This document shows, piece by piece, positions 44,681 through 54,018 of a stretch of 64,000 nucleotides of DNA (position 1 is the stretch's first letter; each line of letters begins with the position of its first letter). A model generated the notes under the pieces. It saw nothing but the letters and a program-made list of their open reading frames with translations. It was not told the origin of the DNA and did not search any database. Location of the stretch: contig JAHBTA010000003.1 in the NCBI GenBank assembly GCA_019638805.1, forward strand, positions 310,001 to 374,000, given 5' to 3'. The DNA is from Microbacteriaceae bacterium. GTDB lineage: Bacteria > Actinomycetota > Actinomycetes > Actinomycetales > Microbacteriaceae. The position numbers were made by a program, and so were the translations under genes.

Positions 44681-45840
44681 TGCCCGTCCTCCGCGATGCG
44701 CCCGGCGACGATGCGCACGGTTCGGCCGGTGAGCTCGGACGGGACGTCCTCGAGAACGGCCGCCGTGATGATGACCTGCTCGTAGTCGCCCACGGCGTGT
44801 GCGAGCTGGGCACGCCTTGACTCGTCGAGTTCGGCGAAGACGTCGTCGAGCACCACGACCGGGTCGCCGATCGGCGACTCCGCGCGCAACAGCGCGGCCG
44901 ACGCGAGTTTGAGCGCGAGCGCGAACGACCACGACTCGCCGTGGCTCGCATAGCCACGCGCGGGCAGGGCGTTGAGCACGAGGTGGAGGTCGTCGCGGTG
45001 CGGACCCACCAGGGTGATCCCCCGATCCAGCTCGGCGCGCCGCACGTTCGCGAGCGCCGCGCGGAATGCGGTGACGGTATCCGCCGGCGCGACATCCTCG
45101 GCGAGGGTGGGCGCCTGCGCGCCGTCCTCCTCCGGTTGCACACCGAGGATGCTCAGCTGGAGCGCGAGCTCCGCCGCATGGTCCGGCCCCGCGATCCGCT
45201 CGTAGGCCTCGGCCACGTGCGGGCGCAGGCGCGCGACCAGGTCGTGCCGCGCGCCGATGATCTCGGACCCGAACTCGACGAGGCGCTCGTCCCAGATCTC
45301 GAGCGTCGAGAGCTGCGACTCGGACACCCGCGCGGCCCGCGCGGATTTGAGCAGGCTGTTGCGTTGGCGCAGCACGCGGTCGTAGTCGGCCAGAACCCCC
45401 GCGAGCCGGGGAGAGAGCTGCACGAGCAGTTGGTCGAGGAATCGGCGCCGGCCCGAGGGCTCCCCGCGCACGAGAGCCAGGTCCTCCGGCGCGAAGAGCA
45501 CGCTCGCGATGTGCCGAGGCAGATCGCGCGGCTTGGCCTGCGCCCGGTTGACCTGGGCGCGATTCGCCCCCGAACGGTTGAGCTGCGCCTCGAGCAGCAT
45601 CTCGCGGCCCGCGTGCTGCAGTCGCGCGCGCACGATCGCGGTGTCCCGGCCGGCGCGGATGAGGGCCGCATCCCCCGAAACGCGGTGCGATCCCAGCGTG
45701 GCGAGGTATCCGATCGCCTCGACGAGGTTGGTCTTGCCCTGGCCGTTCGACCCGACGAGCACATTCGGCCCGGCGGACAGCGCGAGCTCCGCGGACTCGT
45801 AGTTGCGGAAGTCGTGAAGGCTCAGGTGCGCGACGATCAC
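44677..45840 (-). CDS. recF: DNA replication and repair protein RecF
   Basis: Predicted 387-residue SMC-like ATPase that helps load RecA at gaps. Walker A GSNGQGKTNLVEA is at about residues 32-44, the ABC signature region is ALALKLASAALLR, and the Walker B end reads DPVVVLDDVFAELDESRR. GTG start 7 bases after gnd stop. Standard dnaN-gnd-recF actinobacterial order. Confidence 0.95.
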   Translation of the reverse strand: MIVAHLSLHDFRNYESAELALSAGPNVLVGSNGQGKTNLVEAIGYLATLGSHRVSGDAALIRAGRDTAIVRARLQHAGREMLLEAQLNRSGANRAQVNRAQAKPRDLPRHIASVLFAPEDLALVRGEPSGRRRFLDQLLVQLSPRLAGVLADYDRVLRQRNSLLKSARAARVSESQLSTLEIWDERLVEFGSEIIGARHDLVARLRPHVAEAYERIAGPDHAAELALQLSILGVQPEEDGAQAPTLAEDVAPADTVTAFRAALANVRRAELDRGITLVGPHRDDLHLVLNALPARGYASHGESWSFALALKLASAALLRAESPIGDPVVVLDDVFAELDESRRAQLAHAVGDYEQVIITAAVLEDVPSELTGRTVRIVAGRIAEDGQ

Positions 45841-45847
45841 GGCCCGA

Positions 45848-46750
45848 TCAGGCCTTGCGCACGGCGTGACCGCCGAATTGCTTGCGCAGCGCCGCGACCG
45901 CCTTCATCGCGGGGGAGTCCTCCTGACGGGAGACGAAGCGCGCGAAGATCGAAGCACTGATCGTCGGGACCGGGACCGCGTGATCCAGGGCGTCGATCAC
46001 GGTCCAGCGCCCCTCGCCGGAATCCTCCACGTAGCCCTCGATGTCGTTCAGCTCGGGGTCCTCCTCGAGCGCCTTCACCAGGAGCTCGAGCAACCAGCTG
46101 CGCACCACCGTCCCGCGTTGCCAGGCCTTGAAGACACCGTGCACATCGTGGATCAGATCGTCTCGCGCACCCAAGAGTTCGTATCCTTCGGCGAGCGCCT
46201 GCATCTGGGCGTACTCGATGCCGTTGTGAACCATCTTCGCGTAGTGGCCCGCCCCCACCGGTCCGGCGTGCACGAATCCCTCGGCCCTCGGCCCTTCGGG
46301 CCGGAGCGCGTCGAAAACCGGCATGGCTCGAGCGATGTCCGACTTCTCCCCGCCGGCCATGAGGGCATAGCCCTCGTCGAGACCCCAGATGCCACCGGAC
46401 ACCCCGCAGTCCGCGAAGCGGATGCCCTTCTCCGCGAGGAACGCCGCGTGCTCGCCATCCTCGGTGAAGCGGGAGTTCCCGCCGTCGATGACCAGGTCAC
46501 CCTTCGAGAGCACCCCCGCCAGGTCGGTGATCACCTGGTGCGTGATCGGGCCCGACGGAACCATGACCCAGACGATCCTCGGTTCGGGGAGTGCGGCCAC
46601 GAGGGCGGGCAGGTCGGGCACATCGGTGACCTGGGGATTCGGATCGTATCCGGTGACGGTGAGGCCGGCGCGGCGCATGCGCTCGCGCATGTTGCCGCCC
46701 ATCCTCCCCAGGCCGATGATCCCGACGTGGACCTTCTTCGCGGACGCCAC
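45848..46750 (-). CDS. gnd: 6-phosphogluconate dehydrogenase, short decarboxylating type
   Basis: Predicted 300-residue NAD(P)-dependent enzyme of the pentose phosphate pathway. The Rossmann start is GIIGLGRMGGNM, the substrate loop is VDGGNSRF, and the catalytic region reads GVSGGIWGLDEGYALM and KMVHNGIEYAQMQ. It is the short (about 300-residue) class commonly encoded between dnaN and recF in actinobacteria. The ATG follows GGGAGG. Confidence 0.93.
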   Translation of the reverse strand: MASAKKVHVGIIGLGRMGGNMRERMRRAGLTVTGYDPNPQVTDVPDLPALVAALPEPRIVWVMVPSGPITHQVITDLAGVLSKGDLVIDGGNSRFTEDGEHAAFLAEKGIRFADCGVSGGIWGLDEGYALMAGGEKSDIARAMPVFDALRPEGPRAEGFVHAGPVGAGHYAKMVHNGIEYAQMQALAEGYELLGARDDLIHDVHGVFKAWQRGTVVRSWLLELLVKALEEDPELNDIEGYVEDSGEGRWTVIDALDHAVPVPTISASIFARFVSRQEDSPAMKAVAALRKQFGGHAVRKA

Positions 46751-46764
46751 CGCCGCCTCCCGGA

Positions 46765-47910
46765 TCAGCGCAGCAGCAGGTTGGGCTGCAGCAGGTACTT
46801 GTAGTCGTCGGCCCCGGGCTGATCCTTGGAGGACTGGCTCGTGATGAGCACCGGACCGGGCTTGTTGGGGTTGTCGGTCTTGGTGAACGACATCCGCACG
46901 AACTCGGAATGCACGGCACCGAGCCCGTCCAGAAGGAACGAAGGCTTGAGCGACACCACGGTATCCTCGCCGTGCAGGTGGGCCTCGATCGTCTCCGAAG
47001 CTTGCGCCTGCTCGGATCCGGCGGCCTCGAGCGTCACCCCGTCGATCGAGAAGCTGAAGCGCAGGGCGGCCTCCCGCTCCAGGACGAGCGAGACACGACG
47101 CGTCGCCTCGATGAGATCCGCCGTGTTGACCACCGCGTAGTTCTCGACGTCATCGGGGAACAGTCGCTTGACCGGGGGGAAGTTGCCCTTGATGAGCAGG
47201 GACGTCACGGTGCGCTTATCCGCGCTGAACGCGATGAGCTCGCGGTCGTCGCTGCGGACGATCGAGACCGCGACCGTACCCGAACCGGCGAACGTCTTAC
47301 CGACCTCCGACAGCGTGCGAGCCGGGATGAGCGCGGCGGTGCCTTCCGCGCTGGCGGCCCCGGAATCCCAATCGATCTCTCTCACGGCCACGCGGTATCG
47401 GTCGGTCGCGATGAGCGAGAGCTTGTTGTCGCCGACCTCGAGCTGGACACCCGTGATGACCGGCGTGACATCGTCGCGCGACGCGGCGACCGCCACCTGG
47501 GAGACGGCGGCCGCGAACTCCTCCGCCGGGATGACACCCGTGCGGTCCTCCACCTGGGGCAGCGTCGGGTACTCCTCGACCGGCATGCTCAGAAGGGTGA
47601 ACTTCGCGGATCCGCACGACACGACGATGCGCCCCTCGTCGGTCGAGAACTCGACCGGAGCGTTGGGCAGACGGCTCGCGATCTCCGCGAGAAGCCGGCC
47701 CGAGACCAGAGCGGTGCCGTCCTCATCGACCTCGGCCGCGATCTCGGTACGGGACGAGACCTCGTAGTCGAACGACGAGAGCGTCAGCGCCCCGCCGGAC
47801 GCCTCGAGCAGAACACCGCTGAGGATGGGCTGCGTGGTGCGCTGCGGCAGCAGCTTGACGGCGAACGACACGGCCTCACTGAAAACGTCGCGGTTGACGT
47901 GGAACTTCAC
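46765..47910 (-). CDS. dnaN: DNA polymerase III sliding clamp
   Basis: Predicted 381-residue beta clamp with three similar domains (starts MKFHVNRDVFSEAVSFAVKLLP; ends near VLITSQSSKDQPGADDYKYLLQPNLLL). It rings DNA and tethers the polymerase. Lies downstream of dnaA across the probable origin. Confidence 0.96.
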   Translation of the reverse strand: MKFHVNRDVFSEAVSFAVKLLPQRTTQPILSGVLLEASGGALTLSSFDYEVSSRTEIAAEVDEDGTALVSGRLLAEIASRLPNAPVEFSTDEGRIVVSCGSAKFTLLSMPVEEYPTLPQVEDRTGVIPAEEFAAAVSQVAVAASRDDVTPVITGVQLEVGDNKLSLIATDRYRVAVREIDWDSGAASAEGTAALIPARTLSEVGKTFAGSGTVAVSIVRSDDRELIAFSADKRTVTSLLIKGNFPPVKRLFPDDVENYAVVNTADLIEATRRVSLVLEREAALRFSFSIDGVTLEAAGSEQAQASETIEAHLHGEDTVVSLKPSFLLDGLGAVHSEFVRMSFTKTDNPNKPGPVLITSQSSKDQPGADDYKYLLQPNLLLR

Positions 47911-48300
47911 GCACCCTCCTCAGTGTCGGTGTCGCAGGGCGTCCATCCTGTCATTCCGATCCTGGCACAGGAAGAGCGAGGGCAAAGGTTGTGGAGCAGC
48001 GGTGAGGAGATAAGAAGAGTTAACAGTCATAACGCCTGTGGAGATGTGGACAACGGCGGGCGAGCCCCGAGATGACGGGGAACTACATCGATGTGAGATG
48101 TGGACGTGCTGGGGGTGGGCGTCGACGGGATGTGAATGGACTCGGATCGGCGGTGGTGCGCGTTCACAGCGGCGACCGAGTTATCAACAGTTGGAGGCGT
48201 AACCGGACGGTTTTCCACAGGTTGTCCACAGCGTGTGCAATCGTGATGCTCGACGCGGTCTGTCCAGTCCCCCGAACAGGGGTAGACAGGTGGTATCAGG
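47911..48300. other. oriC: Probable replication origin (oriC) between dnaA and dnaN
   Basis: A 390-base non-coding region with DnaA-box-like sequences: TTATCAACA (48181-48189), TTTTCCACA (48211-48219), TTGTCCACA (48222-48230) and the reverse TGTGGACAA (48045-48053), plus several weaker TGTGGA motifs. Boxes cluster on the dnaA-proximal side. The dnaA-dnaN gap is the usual origin in actinobacteria. Confidence 0.75.
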
Positions 48301-49746
48301 TCAGCCGATCTTGCTGTACCGCTGGTTCTGCTTGATGCGGCTCGTGAGTTCGGTGACCTGGTTGTAGATCGAGCGGCGCTCCTTCATGAGCTCGCTGATC
48401 TTCTTGTTGGCGTACATGACGGTGGTGTGATCCCGGCCCCCGAACAACTGACCGATCTTGGGCAGCGACAGGCTCGTGAGCTCTCGGCACAGGTACATCG
48501 CGATCTGGCGCGCGGTCGCGACGGCCTGCGATCGACTCGTTCCGTACAGGTCGTCGATCGTCAGCTTGAAGTAGTCGGCCGTGTGATTGATGATGTCGGC
48601 CGGCGCGATGACGTTGTCCTCGTCGAGGGTGATGAGGTCCTTGAGCACGGTCTGGACCAGTTGCAGGTCGACGGGTGTGCGGTTCAGACTCGCGAACGCG
48701 GTGACCCGGATGAGCGTGCCCTCGAGTTCCCGGATGTTCGACGACACCTTCGTGGCCATGAACTCGAGGATGTCGTCGGGAACCTGCAGTCTCTCGCTCT
48801 GGGCCTTCTTGCGGAGGATCGCGATGCGGGTCTCGAGGTCGGGCGCCTGAACGTCGGTAATGAGGCCCCACTCGAACCGGGAGCGCATGCGATCCTCGAA
48901 CCCGGTGAGGTGCTTGGGGGCGACGTCGCTCGTGATGACCACCTGCTTGTTGTGGTCGTGCAGCGTGTTGAAGGTGTGGAAGAAGGCCTCTTGCGTGCTG
49001 TCCTTCCCCTGCAGGAACTGGATGTCGTCGATCAGCAGGATGTCGATCTCGCGATAGCGGGACTGGAACGAGGACGCGCGGTTGCTTGCGATCGAGTTGA
49101 TGAAGTCGTTCGTGAACTCCTCGGAGCTCACATACCTCACGCGGAGCCCGGGGTAGAGGCTTTCGGCGTAGTGGCCGATGGCGTGGAGGAGGTGGGTCTT
49201 TCCGAGGCCGGAGTCACCGTAGATGAAGAGCGGGTTGTACGCCTTCGCCGGCGCCTCGGCGACCGCGACCGCAGCTGCGTGGGCGAACCGGTTCGACCCG
49301 CCGATGACGAAGTTGTCGAAGTTGTATTTCGGGTTCAGCCGCGAGTCGGTGTGTCGGCCGGACTCCGGCCGGAGAGGCGCGCTCCCGCTGGGCGCAACGG
49401 TGTCGATCGGCACGGTCTCGGCTTCGGGATCTGGCGGCGCCGGGATGGTGGGGTGCTGGATCTCGGGGTTGACGACGATCGCGAAGTTGCTGATGCCCTG
49501 TTCCTCATCGACGGTGGAGAGTGCGTTGAGAAGGGGGACACGGATGCGCTGCTCGAGCATGTCGCGGGTGAGGTCGTTCGGAACCTCGAGGTAGAGGGTT
49601 CCGGTCAGGATGCCCTTGGGCTCCACGAGGTTGACGAACCCGCTCAGCTGGGGCGTGATCCTCTCGTCGGCGTCGAGTTGGGCGAGCACCGCGTCCCAGA
49701 GTTCCCGGATGGGGTCGGTCACCGGGGCGGCGTCGGAATCGCTCAT
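48301..49746 (-). CDS. dnaA: Chromosomal replication initiator DnaA
   Basis: Predicted 481-residue initiator. Domain I (1-90) is followed by a short Pro/Glu linker, an AAA+ domain with Walker A GDSGLGKTHLLHA and Walker B ILLIDDIQFLQ, and the C-terminal box-binding domain with SLPKIGQLFGGRDHTTVMYA. Transcribed away from rpmH toward dnaN. Boxes upstream suggest autoregulation. Confidence 0.97.
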   Translation of the reverse strand: MSDSDAAPVTDPIRELWDAVLAQLDADERITPQLSGFVNLVEPKGILTGTLYLEVPNDLTRDMLEQRIRVPLLNALSTVDEEQGISNFAIVVNPEIQHPTIPAPPDPEAETVPIDTVAPSGSAPLRPESGRHTDSRLNPKYNFDNFVIGGSNRFAHAAAVAVAEAPAKAYNPLFIYGDSGLGKTHLLHAIGHYAESLYPGLRVRYVSSEEFTNDFINSIASNRASSFQSRYREIDILLIDDIQFLQGKDSTQEAFFHTFNTLHDHNKQVVITSDVAPKHLTGFEDRMRSRFEWGLITDVQAPDLETRIAILRKKAQSERLQVPDDILEFMATKVSSNIRELEGTLIRVTAFASLNRTPVDLQLVQTVLKDLITLDEDNVIAPADIINHTADYFKLTIDDLYGTSRSQAVATARQIAMYLCRELTSLSLPKIGQLFGGRDHTTVMYANKKISELMKERRSIYNQVTELTSRIKQNQRYSKIG

Positions 49747-50003
49747 GATGGCCTTGTCGGATCGCGGTTGTACACAGGGTTATCCACCGGCCCGATGGCG
49801 GCTCGGGGGATGTGGAAACACCTTAGTTCGGGATGCCGTGTCGGCGATAACCCCAGCGGCATCCGATGTGGATAATGGTGGGTTGGCGTTCGCCGGTTTG
49901 ACCGGGTGCGGGCGAGGGCCTAGTTTTAACCAGTTGACGGCCGTGCCGGCCTCCCGTCGTTCTTTCCCGGAGTTCATCCGTTCCGGGCGTTGGAGATACC
50001 ACT
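49747..50003. promoter_or_regulatory. Divergent dnaA-rpmH promoter region with DnaA boxes
   Basis: Contains TTATCCACC (49780-49788) and a perfect box on the opposite strand, TGTGGATAA (49867-49875), plus GTTTCCACA-like (complement of 49811-49819). They lie ahead of the dnaA start, consistent with DnaA autoregulation, and could add to origin function. Exact promoters not resolved. Confidence 0.6.
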
Positions 50004-50141
50004 ATGAGCAAGCGAACCTTCCAGCCGAACAACCGTCGGCGCGCCAAGGTCCACGGTTTCCGCCTGCGGATGCGCACGCGAGCCGGTCGCGCCATCATCG
50101 CGGCTCGTCGCCGCAAGGGGCGCACCGAGCTCTCCGCGTGA
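50004..50141 (+). CDS. rpmH: 50S ribosomal protein L34
   Basis: A 45-residue basic protein: [19 protein letters not shown], then [19 protein letters not shown], the complete L34 sequence pattern. It is part of the large ribosomal subunit. First gene of the rpmH-rnpA-yidD-yidC-jag cluster, divergent from dnaA. Confidence 0.96.
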   Translation: MSKRTFQPNNRRRAKVHGFRLRMRTRAGRAIIAARRRKGRTELSA

Positions 50142-50171
50142 CGCACTGAGCCAATCCCCATCGACGAACTC

Positions 50172-50513
50172 GTGCTGGCCAGGGCGAACCGGGTAGTGCG
50201 TCCCGAGGACTTCCGTACCGTGGTGCGCCGTGGTCGTCGTTCGGCGAGCCCGCTCGCGGTGTACTACCGCCACGCGCGTTCGGAGCAGGATCCCGTGCGG
50301 TTCGGGTTCATCGTGTCGCGCGCCGTCGGCGGTGCCGTCGAGCGCAATCTGGTGCGCCGCCGGCTTCGGGCGATCGGGCGAGAACTGGTCGACAACGGTG
50401 CGCGGGGCGCGGATGTCGTGGTGCGTGCTCTTCCCGGGGTTGCGGCGGCCGGGTGGCCGGCTCTCTCTGCCGATGTGCACGCCATGCTCGACCCCGAGTT
50501 GGTGAATCGATGA
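50172..50513 (+). CDS. rnpA: Ribonuclease P protein component
   Basis: Predicted 113-residue protein of RNase P, which matures tRNA 5' ends. The RNA-binding signature is RFGFIVSRAVGGAVERNLVRRRLRA. The GTG start is 30 bases after rpmH; no strong ribosome site is visible. The stop overlaps yidD by ATGA. Confidence 0.93.
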   Translation: MLARANRVVRPEDFRTVVRRGRRSASPLAVYYRHARSEQDPVRFGFIVSRAVGGAVERNLVRRRLRAIGRELVDNGARGADVVVRALPGVAAAGWPALSADVHAMLDPELVNR

Positions 50514-50824
50514 TCGGCACAGCGGCCCGCTTCGTCTGGCTCCTCCCCCGGAACATCTGCATCGCCGTGCTGCGCGGATACCGCGCGGTGATCTCCCCGC
50601 TCTACGGAGACGTGTGCCGGTACTACCCGAGCTGCTCCGCGTACACGCTCGGCGCCATCCAGCGGCACGGCGTGGTGAAGGGCATCGCCCTGGGTGCCTG
50701 GCGCATCGCGCGCTGCCACCCCTGGGCCAAGGGCGGCGTCGACGACGTGCCCGATTCTCGGACCACCCGCTACCAGATCACTCGCTTCGGCTTCGTCGTC
50801 GCGGCCGGCCACGGAAAGGGCTGA
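50510..50824 (+). CDS. yidD: Membrane protein insertion efficiency factor YidD
   Basis: Predicted 104-residue protein with the family core YRAVISPLYGDVCRYYPSCSAYTLGAIQRHG and CHPWAKGG, including its conserved cysteines. It assists YidC-mediated membrane insertion. Start set by ATGA overlap with rnpA. Confidence 0.92.
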   Translation: MIGTAARFVWLLPRNICIAVLRGYRAVISPLYGDVCRYYPSCSAYTLGAIQRHGVVKGIALGAWRIARCHPWAKGGVDDVPDSRTTRYQITRFGFVVAAGHGKG

Positions 50825-50827
50825 CCC

Positions 50828-51835
50828 ATGGACATCTACGGCTTCTTCAACGGACTTCTTCTCCCGATCAAGTGGGTCATCGAGGCGATCCTGGTGGGCT
50901 TCCACTGGTTGTTCACGGCGCTCGGCATGGATCCGGCGGCCGGCTTGACCTGGGTGCTCTCGATCGTCGGTCTCGTGCTCGTGGTGCGGGCGGCGCTCAT
51001 CCCGGTCTTCGTCCGGCAGATCCGCAGCCAGCGGAAGATGCTCGAGGTCGCACCCCAGCTCAAGAAGATCCAGGACAAGTACCGCGGGAAGAAGGACCAG
51101 TACTCGCGCGAGGCCATGCAGCGCGAGACCATGGAGCTCTACCGCAAGGCGGGCACGAACCCGTTCAGCTCCTGCCTCCCCCTGCTGCTGCAGATGCCGA
51201 TCTTCTTCAGCCTGTTCGCGGTGCTCAACGAGGCGCGACCGCAGCCGGACGGCAGCTTCAAGGCCGGCGTCGGATTCCTGACCCAGGAGCTCTCGGAGCA
51301 GTTCGGCAGCTCGTCGCTGTTCGGGATCGCGCCCCTGCGCCATAGCATCCAGTCCGCGATGGAGGCCAGCCCGCCCGAGGTCGTGGTCATCGTGATCGCG
51401 GCGGTCATGGTCGTCATCATGACGGCGACGCAGTTCATCACCCAGCTGCAGATCATGTCCAAGAACCAGTCGCCGGAGATGAAGGCGAGCCCGATGTACC
51501 GTCAGCAGCGCATGCTGCTGTACATCCTCCCGCTGGTCTTCGCCTTCTCGGGCTTCGCCTTCCCGATCGGCGTGATGTTCTACTGGCTGACCTCCAACGT
51601 GTGGACGATGGTGCAGCAGTTCATCGTGATCCGGAACATGCCGACTCCGGGCTCGGAGGCCGCGCTGGCGCGTGAGGCGCGGCTCGCCAAGCGTTCGCGG
51701 CGGCGGATGACCGAGGACGCCGAGGCGCTGGCCGAGGCGGCCGAAGCCGAGGAGCCCGCGAAGCCGGTCACCACGCAGCGCCAGCAGCCGGTCGGCAAGA
51801 ACCGGTCGAAGAAGAGCGGGAGCAAGAAGCGATGA
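50828..51835 (+). CDS. yidC: Membrane protein insertase YidC
   Basis: Predicted 335-residue Oxa1-type insertase with about five membrane helices; core regions FVRQIRSQRKM, GTNPFSSCLPLLLQMPIFFSLF and MFYWLTSNVWTMVQQ are clear. The tail is Arg/Lys-rich, typical of actinobacterial members. It inserts membrane proteins with or without SecYEG. Overlaps jag by ATGA. Confidence 0.95.
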   Translation: MDIYGFFNGLLLPIKWVIEAILVGFHWLFTALGMDPAAGLTWVLSIVGLVLVVRAALIPVFVRQIRSQRKMLEVAPQLKKIQDKYRGKKDQYSREAMQRETMELYRKAGTNPFSSCLPLLLQMPIFFSLFAVLNEARPQPDGSFKAGVGFLTQELSEQFGSSSLFGIAPLRHSIQSAMEASPPEVVVIVIAAVMVVIMTATQFITQLQIMSKNQSPEMKASPMYRQQRMLLYILPLVFAFSGFAFPIGVMFYWLTSNVWTMVQQFIVIRNMPTPGSEAALAREARLAKRSRRRMTEDAEALAEAAEAEEPAKPVTTQRQQPVGKNRSKKSGSKKR

Positions 51836-52407
51836 GCGAGCAGGCGATGAGCGAGCAGGCGATCGACGACGTTCAGAGCACCGCGGACGAGCCTGAGCTC
51901 GAGCGCACTGCAGAGCGCACGTTCGAGTCCGGCGTCGCGGAGCCCACCGAGCAGGAGCTGATCGAGGAGGGCGACCTCGCGGCCGACTACATCGAGGAGC
52001 TCCTGGACATCGCGGACCTCGACGGGGACATCGACATCGACGCCCGCTCGGGTCGCGCCTATGTCTCGGTCACCGCATCGGACGAGGGCGAACTCGGTCG
52101 ACTCTCCAAGCCGGAGAGCGTCGCGGCTCTCCAGGAGCTGACGAGGCTTGCGGTGCAGAACCGCACCGGCCGGTACTCGCGGCTCATCCTGGACGTGGGC
52201 GGGTCCCGGGACGCGCGGGCCTCCGAGCTCGCGGCGCTCGTGGATCACGCGGTCGCGCGCCTGGAGGACGGCGCGTCGTCCGCATCCCTGCCACCGATGT
52301 CGAGCTACGAGCGCAAACTCGTGCACGATCTGGTCGCCGACCGCGGCTTCCACTCGGCGTCGGAGGGCGAGGGTCGGGACCGCCACACGGTCATCACGCG
52401 CGGCTGA
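51832..52407 (+). CDS. jag: Jag/KhpB-like RNA-binding protein (KH and R3H domains)
   Basis: Predicted 191-residue protein. Residues about 40-115 hold the KH-like region (ELLDIADLDGDIDIDARSGRAYVSV) and the end is an R3H domain (SSYERKLVHDLVADRGFHSASEGEGRDRHTVITR). The first 30 bases are an exact 15-bp tandem duplication, each copy starting with ATG, so translation could begin at 51832 (overlapping yidC) or 51847. It binds RNA and is linked to cell-envelope control in other bacteria. Confidence 0.9.
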   Translation: MSEQAMSEQAIDDVQSTADEPELERTAERTFESGVAEPTEQELIEEGDLAADYIEELLDIADLDGDIDIDARSGRAYVSVTASDEGELGRLSKPESVAALQELTRLAVQNRTGRYSRLILDVGGSRDARASELAALVDHAVARLEDGASSASLPPMSSYERKLVHDLVADRGFHSASEGEGRDRHTVITRG

Positions 52408-52415
52408 GCCGCGAG

Positions 52416-52431
52416 TGTTTCACGTGAAACA
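52416..52431. promoter_or_regulatory. parS site 1
   Basis: TGTTTCACGTGAAACA, a perfect 16-bp parS palindrome, 3 bases upstream of the rsmG start. ParB loads here for chromosome segregation. Confidence 0.95.
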
Positions 52432-52434
52432 TCG

Positions 52435-53070
52435 ATGATCGAGCCCGAACCGGAGTACGCCGCGGGACTCTTCGGCGAGCGGATCGAGCTCGCCCGCTCG
52501 TTTGCGGCCGAACTCGGCGCGCGGGGCGAGGAGCTCGGGTTGATCGGTCCGCTGGAGTCGACCCGGCTGTGGTCGCGGCATATTGTCAACTGCGCGCTGG
52601 TCGCGCCGCTGCTCCGGCCGGGACGGGTGGGCGACATCGGGAGCGGCGCGGGGCTGCCCGGACTCGTGCTCGCGATCGCCCGCCCGGACGTGGACTTTGT
52701 GCTCATCGAGCCGATGGAGCGGCGCGTGGAGTGGCTCGTCGCGGAGTCCGCCCGGCTGGGTCTGGGCAACGTCGGCGTGCTGCGGGCGCGCGCCGAGGAC
52801 GCGCGTCGCGATCCGCTGCTCGAGCCACTGCTGGACCAGGTCACCGCGCGCGCGGTCTCGGCGTTGAAGACCCTGATCCCGATCGCCGCGCCGCTCGTGC
52901 GGGACGGCGGGGAGCTGCTGCTCATGAAGGGCGCGCGCGCCGAGGCCGAGCTCGCGGCAGCCGCGAAGGTGGTCCGCGCGGCCCGTTTGCGGGACCCGGA
53001 GGTGCTCGTCCTCGGGCAGGGGGCGGTTCCTGAAGCCACTCGGGTCTTTCGGGCTACAGTGGGACATTGA
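52435..53070 (+). CDS. rsmG: 16S rRNA (guanine527-N7) methyltransferase
   Basis: Predicted 211-residue SAM-dependent enzyme (GidB). The SAM motif is VGDIGSGAGLPGLVLAIARPD, followed by LIEPMERRVEWL and ARAVSALKTLIPI. It methylates 16S rRNA in the decoding region; loss confers low-level streptomycin resistance in other bacteria. Located before parAB as usual. Confidence 0.94.
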   Translation: MIEPEPEYAAGLFGERIELARSFAAELGARGEELGLIGPLESTRLWSRHIVNCALVAPLLRPGRVGDIGSGAGLPGLVLAIARPDVDFVLIEPMERRVEWLVAESARLGLGNVGVLRARAEDARRDPLLEPLLDQVTARAVSALKTLIPIAAPLVRDGGELLLMKGARAEAELAAAAKVVRAARLRDPEVLVLGQGAVPEATRVFRATVGH

Positions 53071-53099
53071 TTTCCGCCCCGGCCGCGCGCACCGGTGCG

Positions 53100-53115
53100 T
53101 GTTTCACGTGAAACA
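53100..53115. promoter_or_regulatory. parS site 2
   Basis: A second perfect TGTTTCACGTGAAACA, 21 bases upstream of the chosen parA start. Its place in the leader supports starting parA at 53137 rather than at an upstream GTG that would read through the site. Confidence 0.95.
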
Positions 53116-53136
53116 TTCGAGAGGGACCCCCCACAG

Positions 53137-54018
53137 GTGAGCAGCTACGACGAGACCACTCCGCTCGCGCAGGAGGTCGCGGACACCGCGCGCCGCAAGC
53201 AGGCGCTCGCGGACACGACGCTCCCGCTTCCGTCGCGGACCCGCGTCTTCACGGTCGCGAACCAGAAGGGCGGCGTGGGCAAGACCACCACCACGGTCAA
53301 CCTCGCCGCGGCGCTCGCGCAGAGCGGCGCCCGCGTCCTGGTCATCGACCTCGACCCCCAGGGCAACGCCTCCACAGCGCTCGGGGTGGAGCACCGCTCC
53401 GAGACCCCGAGCGTGTACGACGTCATCATCAACGACGTCCCGATGCGGGACGTCGTACAGTCCAGCCCGGAGTTCGCGGGACTCGCCTGCGTGCCCGCGA
53501 CCATCCACCTGGCGGGAGCCGAGGTGGAGCTGGTCTCCCTCGTCGCGCGCGAGCAGCGGCTGCGCACCGGGTTGTCGGCCTTCCTGGACGAGTCGCCCGA
53601 GCCGTATCACTACGTCTTCATCGACTGCCCGCCGTCGCTGGGGCTGCTCACGGTCAACGCCTTCGTCGCGGCCGAGGAGGTGCTGATCCCGATTCAGTGC
53701 GAGTACTACGCGCTCGAGGGGCTCAGCCAGCTGCTCAACAACATCAAGCTGGTCGAGCGCCATCTCAACCCGAAGCTCGCGGTGACCACGATCCTCCTGA
53801 CCATGTACGACGGCCGCACTAACCTCGCCAACCAGGTCGTCGAGGAGGTTCGCCGGCACTTCCCCAAGCAGGTGCTGGAGACCGTAATCCCCCGATCGGT
53901 GCGCATCTCGGAGGCACCCAGTTACGGCCAGAGCGTGATCAGCTACGACATCAACTCGCCCGGCTCCCTGTCCTATCGCGAGGCCGCGGGCGAGATCGCT
54001 CGGCGGGGCGCCCGCTGA
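53137..54018 (+). CDS. parA: Chromosome partitioning ATPase ParA
   Basis: Predicted 293-residue Soj-type ATPase. The deviant Walker A KGGVGKTTTTVNLA, VIDLDPQGNAS and YVFIDCPPSLGLLT are present. It drives segregation with ParB bound at the nearby parS sites. GTG start at 53137 follows AGAGGGA; a GTG at 53095 would place parS in the coding region. Confidence 0.93.
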   Translation: MSSYDETTPLAQEVADTARRKQALADTTLPLPSRTRVFTVANQKGGVGKTTTTVNLAAALAQSGARVLVIDLDPQGNASTALGVEHRSETPSVYDVIINDVPMRDVVQSSPEFAGLACVPATIHLAGAEVELVSLVAREQRLRTGLSAFLDESPEPYHYVFIDCPPSLGLLTVNAFVAAEEVLIPIQCEYYALEGLSQLLNNIKLVERHLNPKLAVTTILLTMYDGRTNLANQVVEEVRRHFPKQVLETVIPRSVRISEAPSYGQSVISYDINSPGSLSYREAAGEIARRGAR

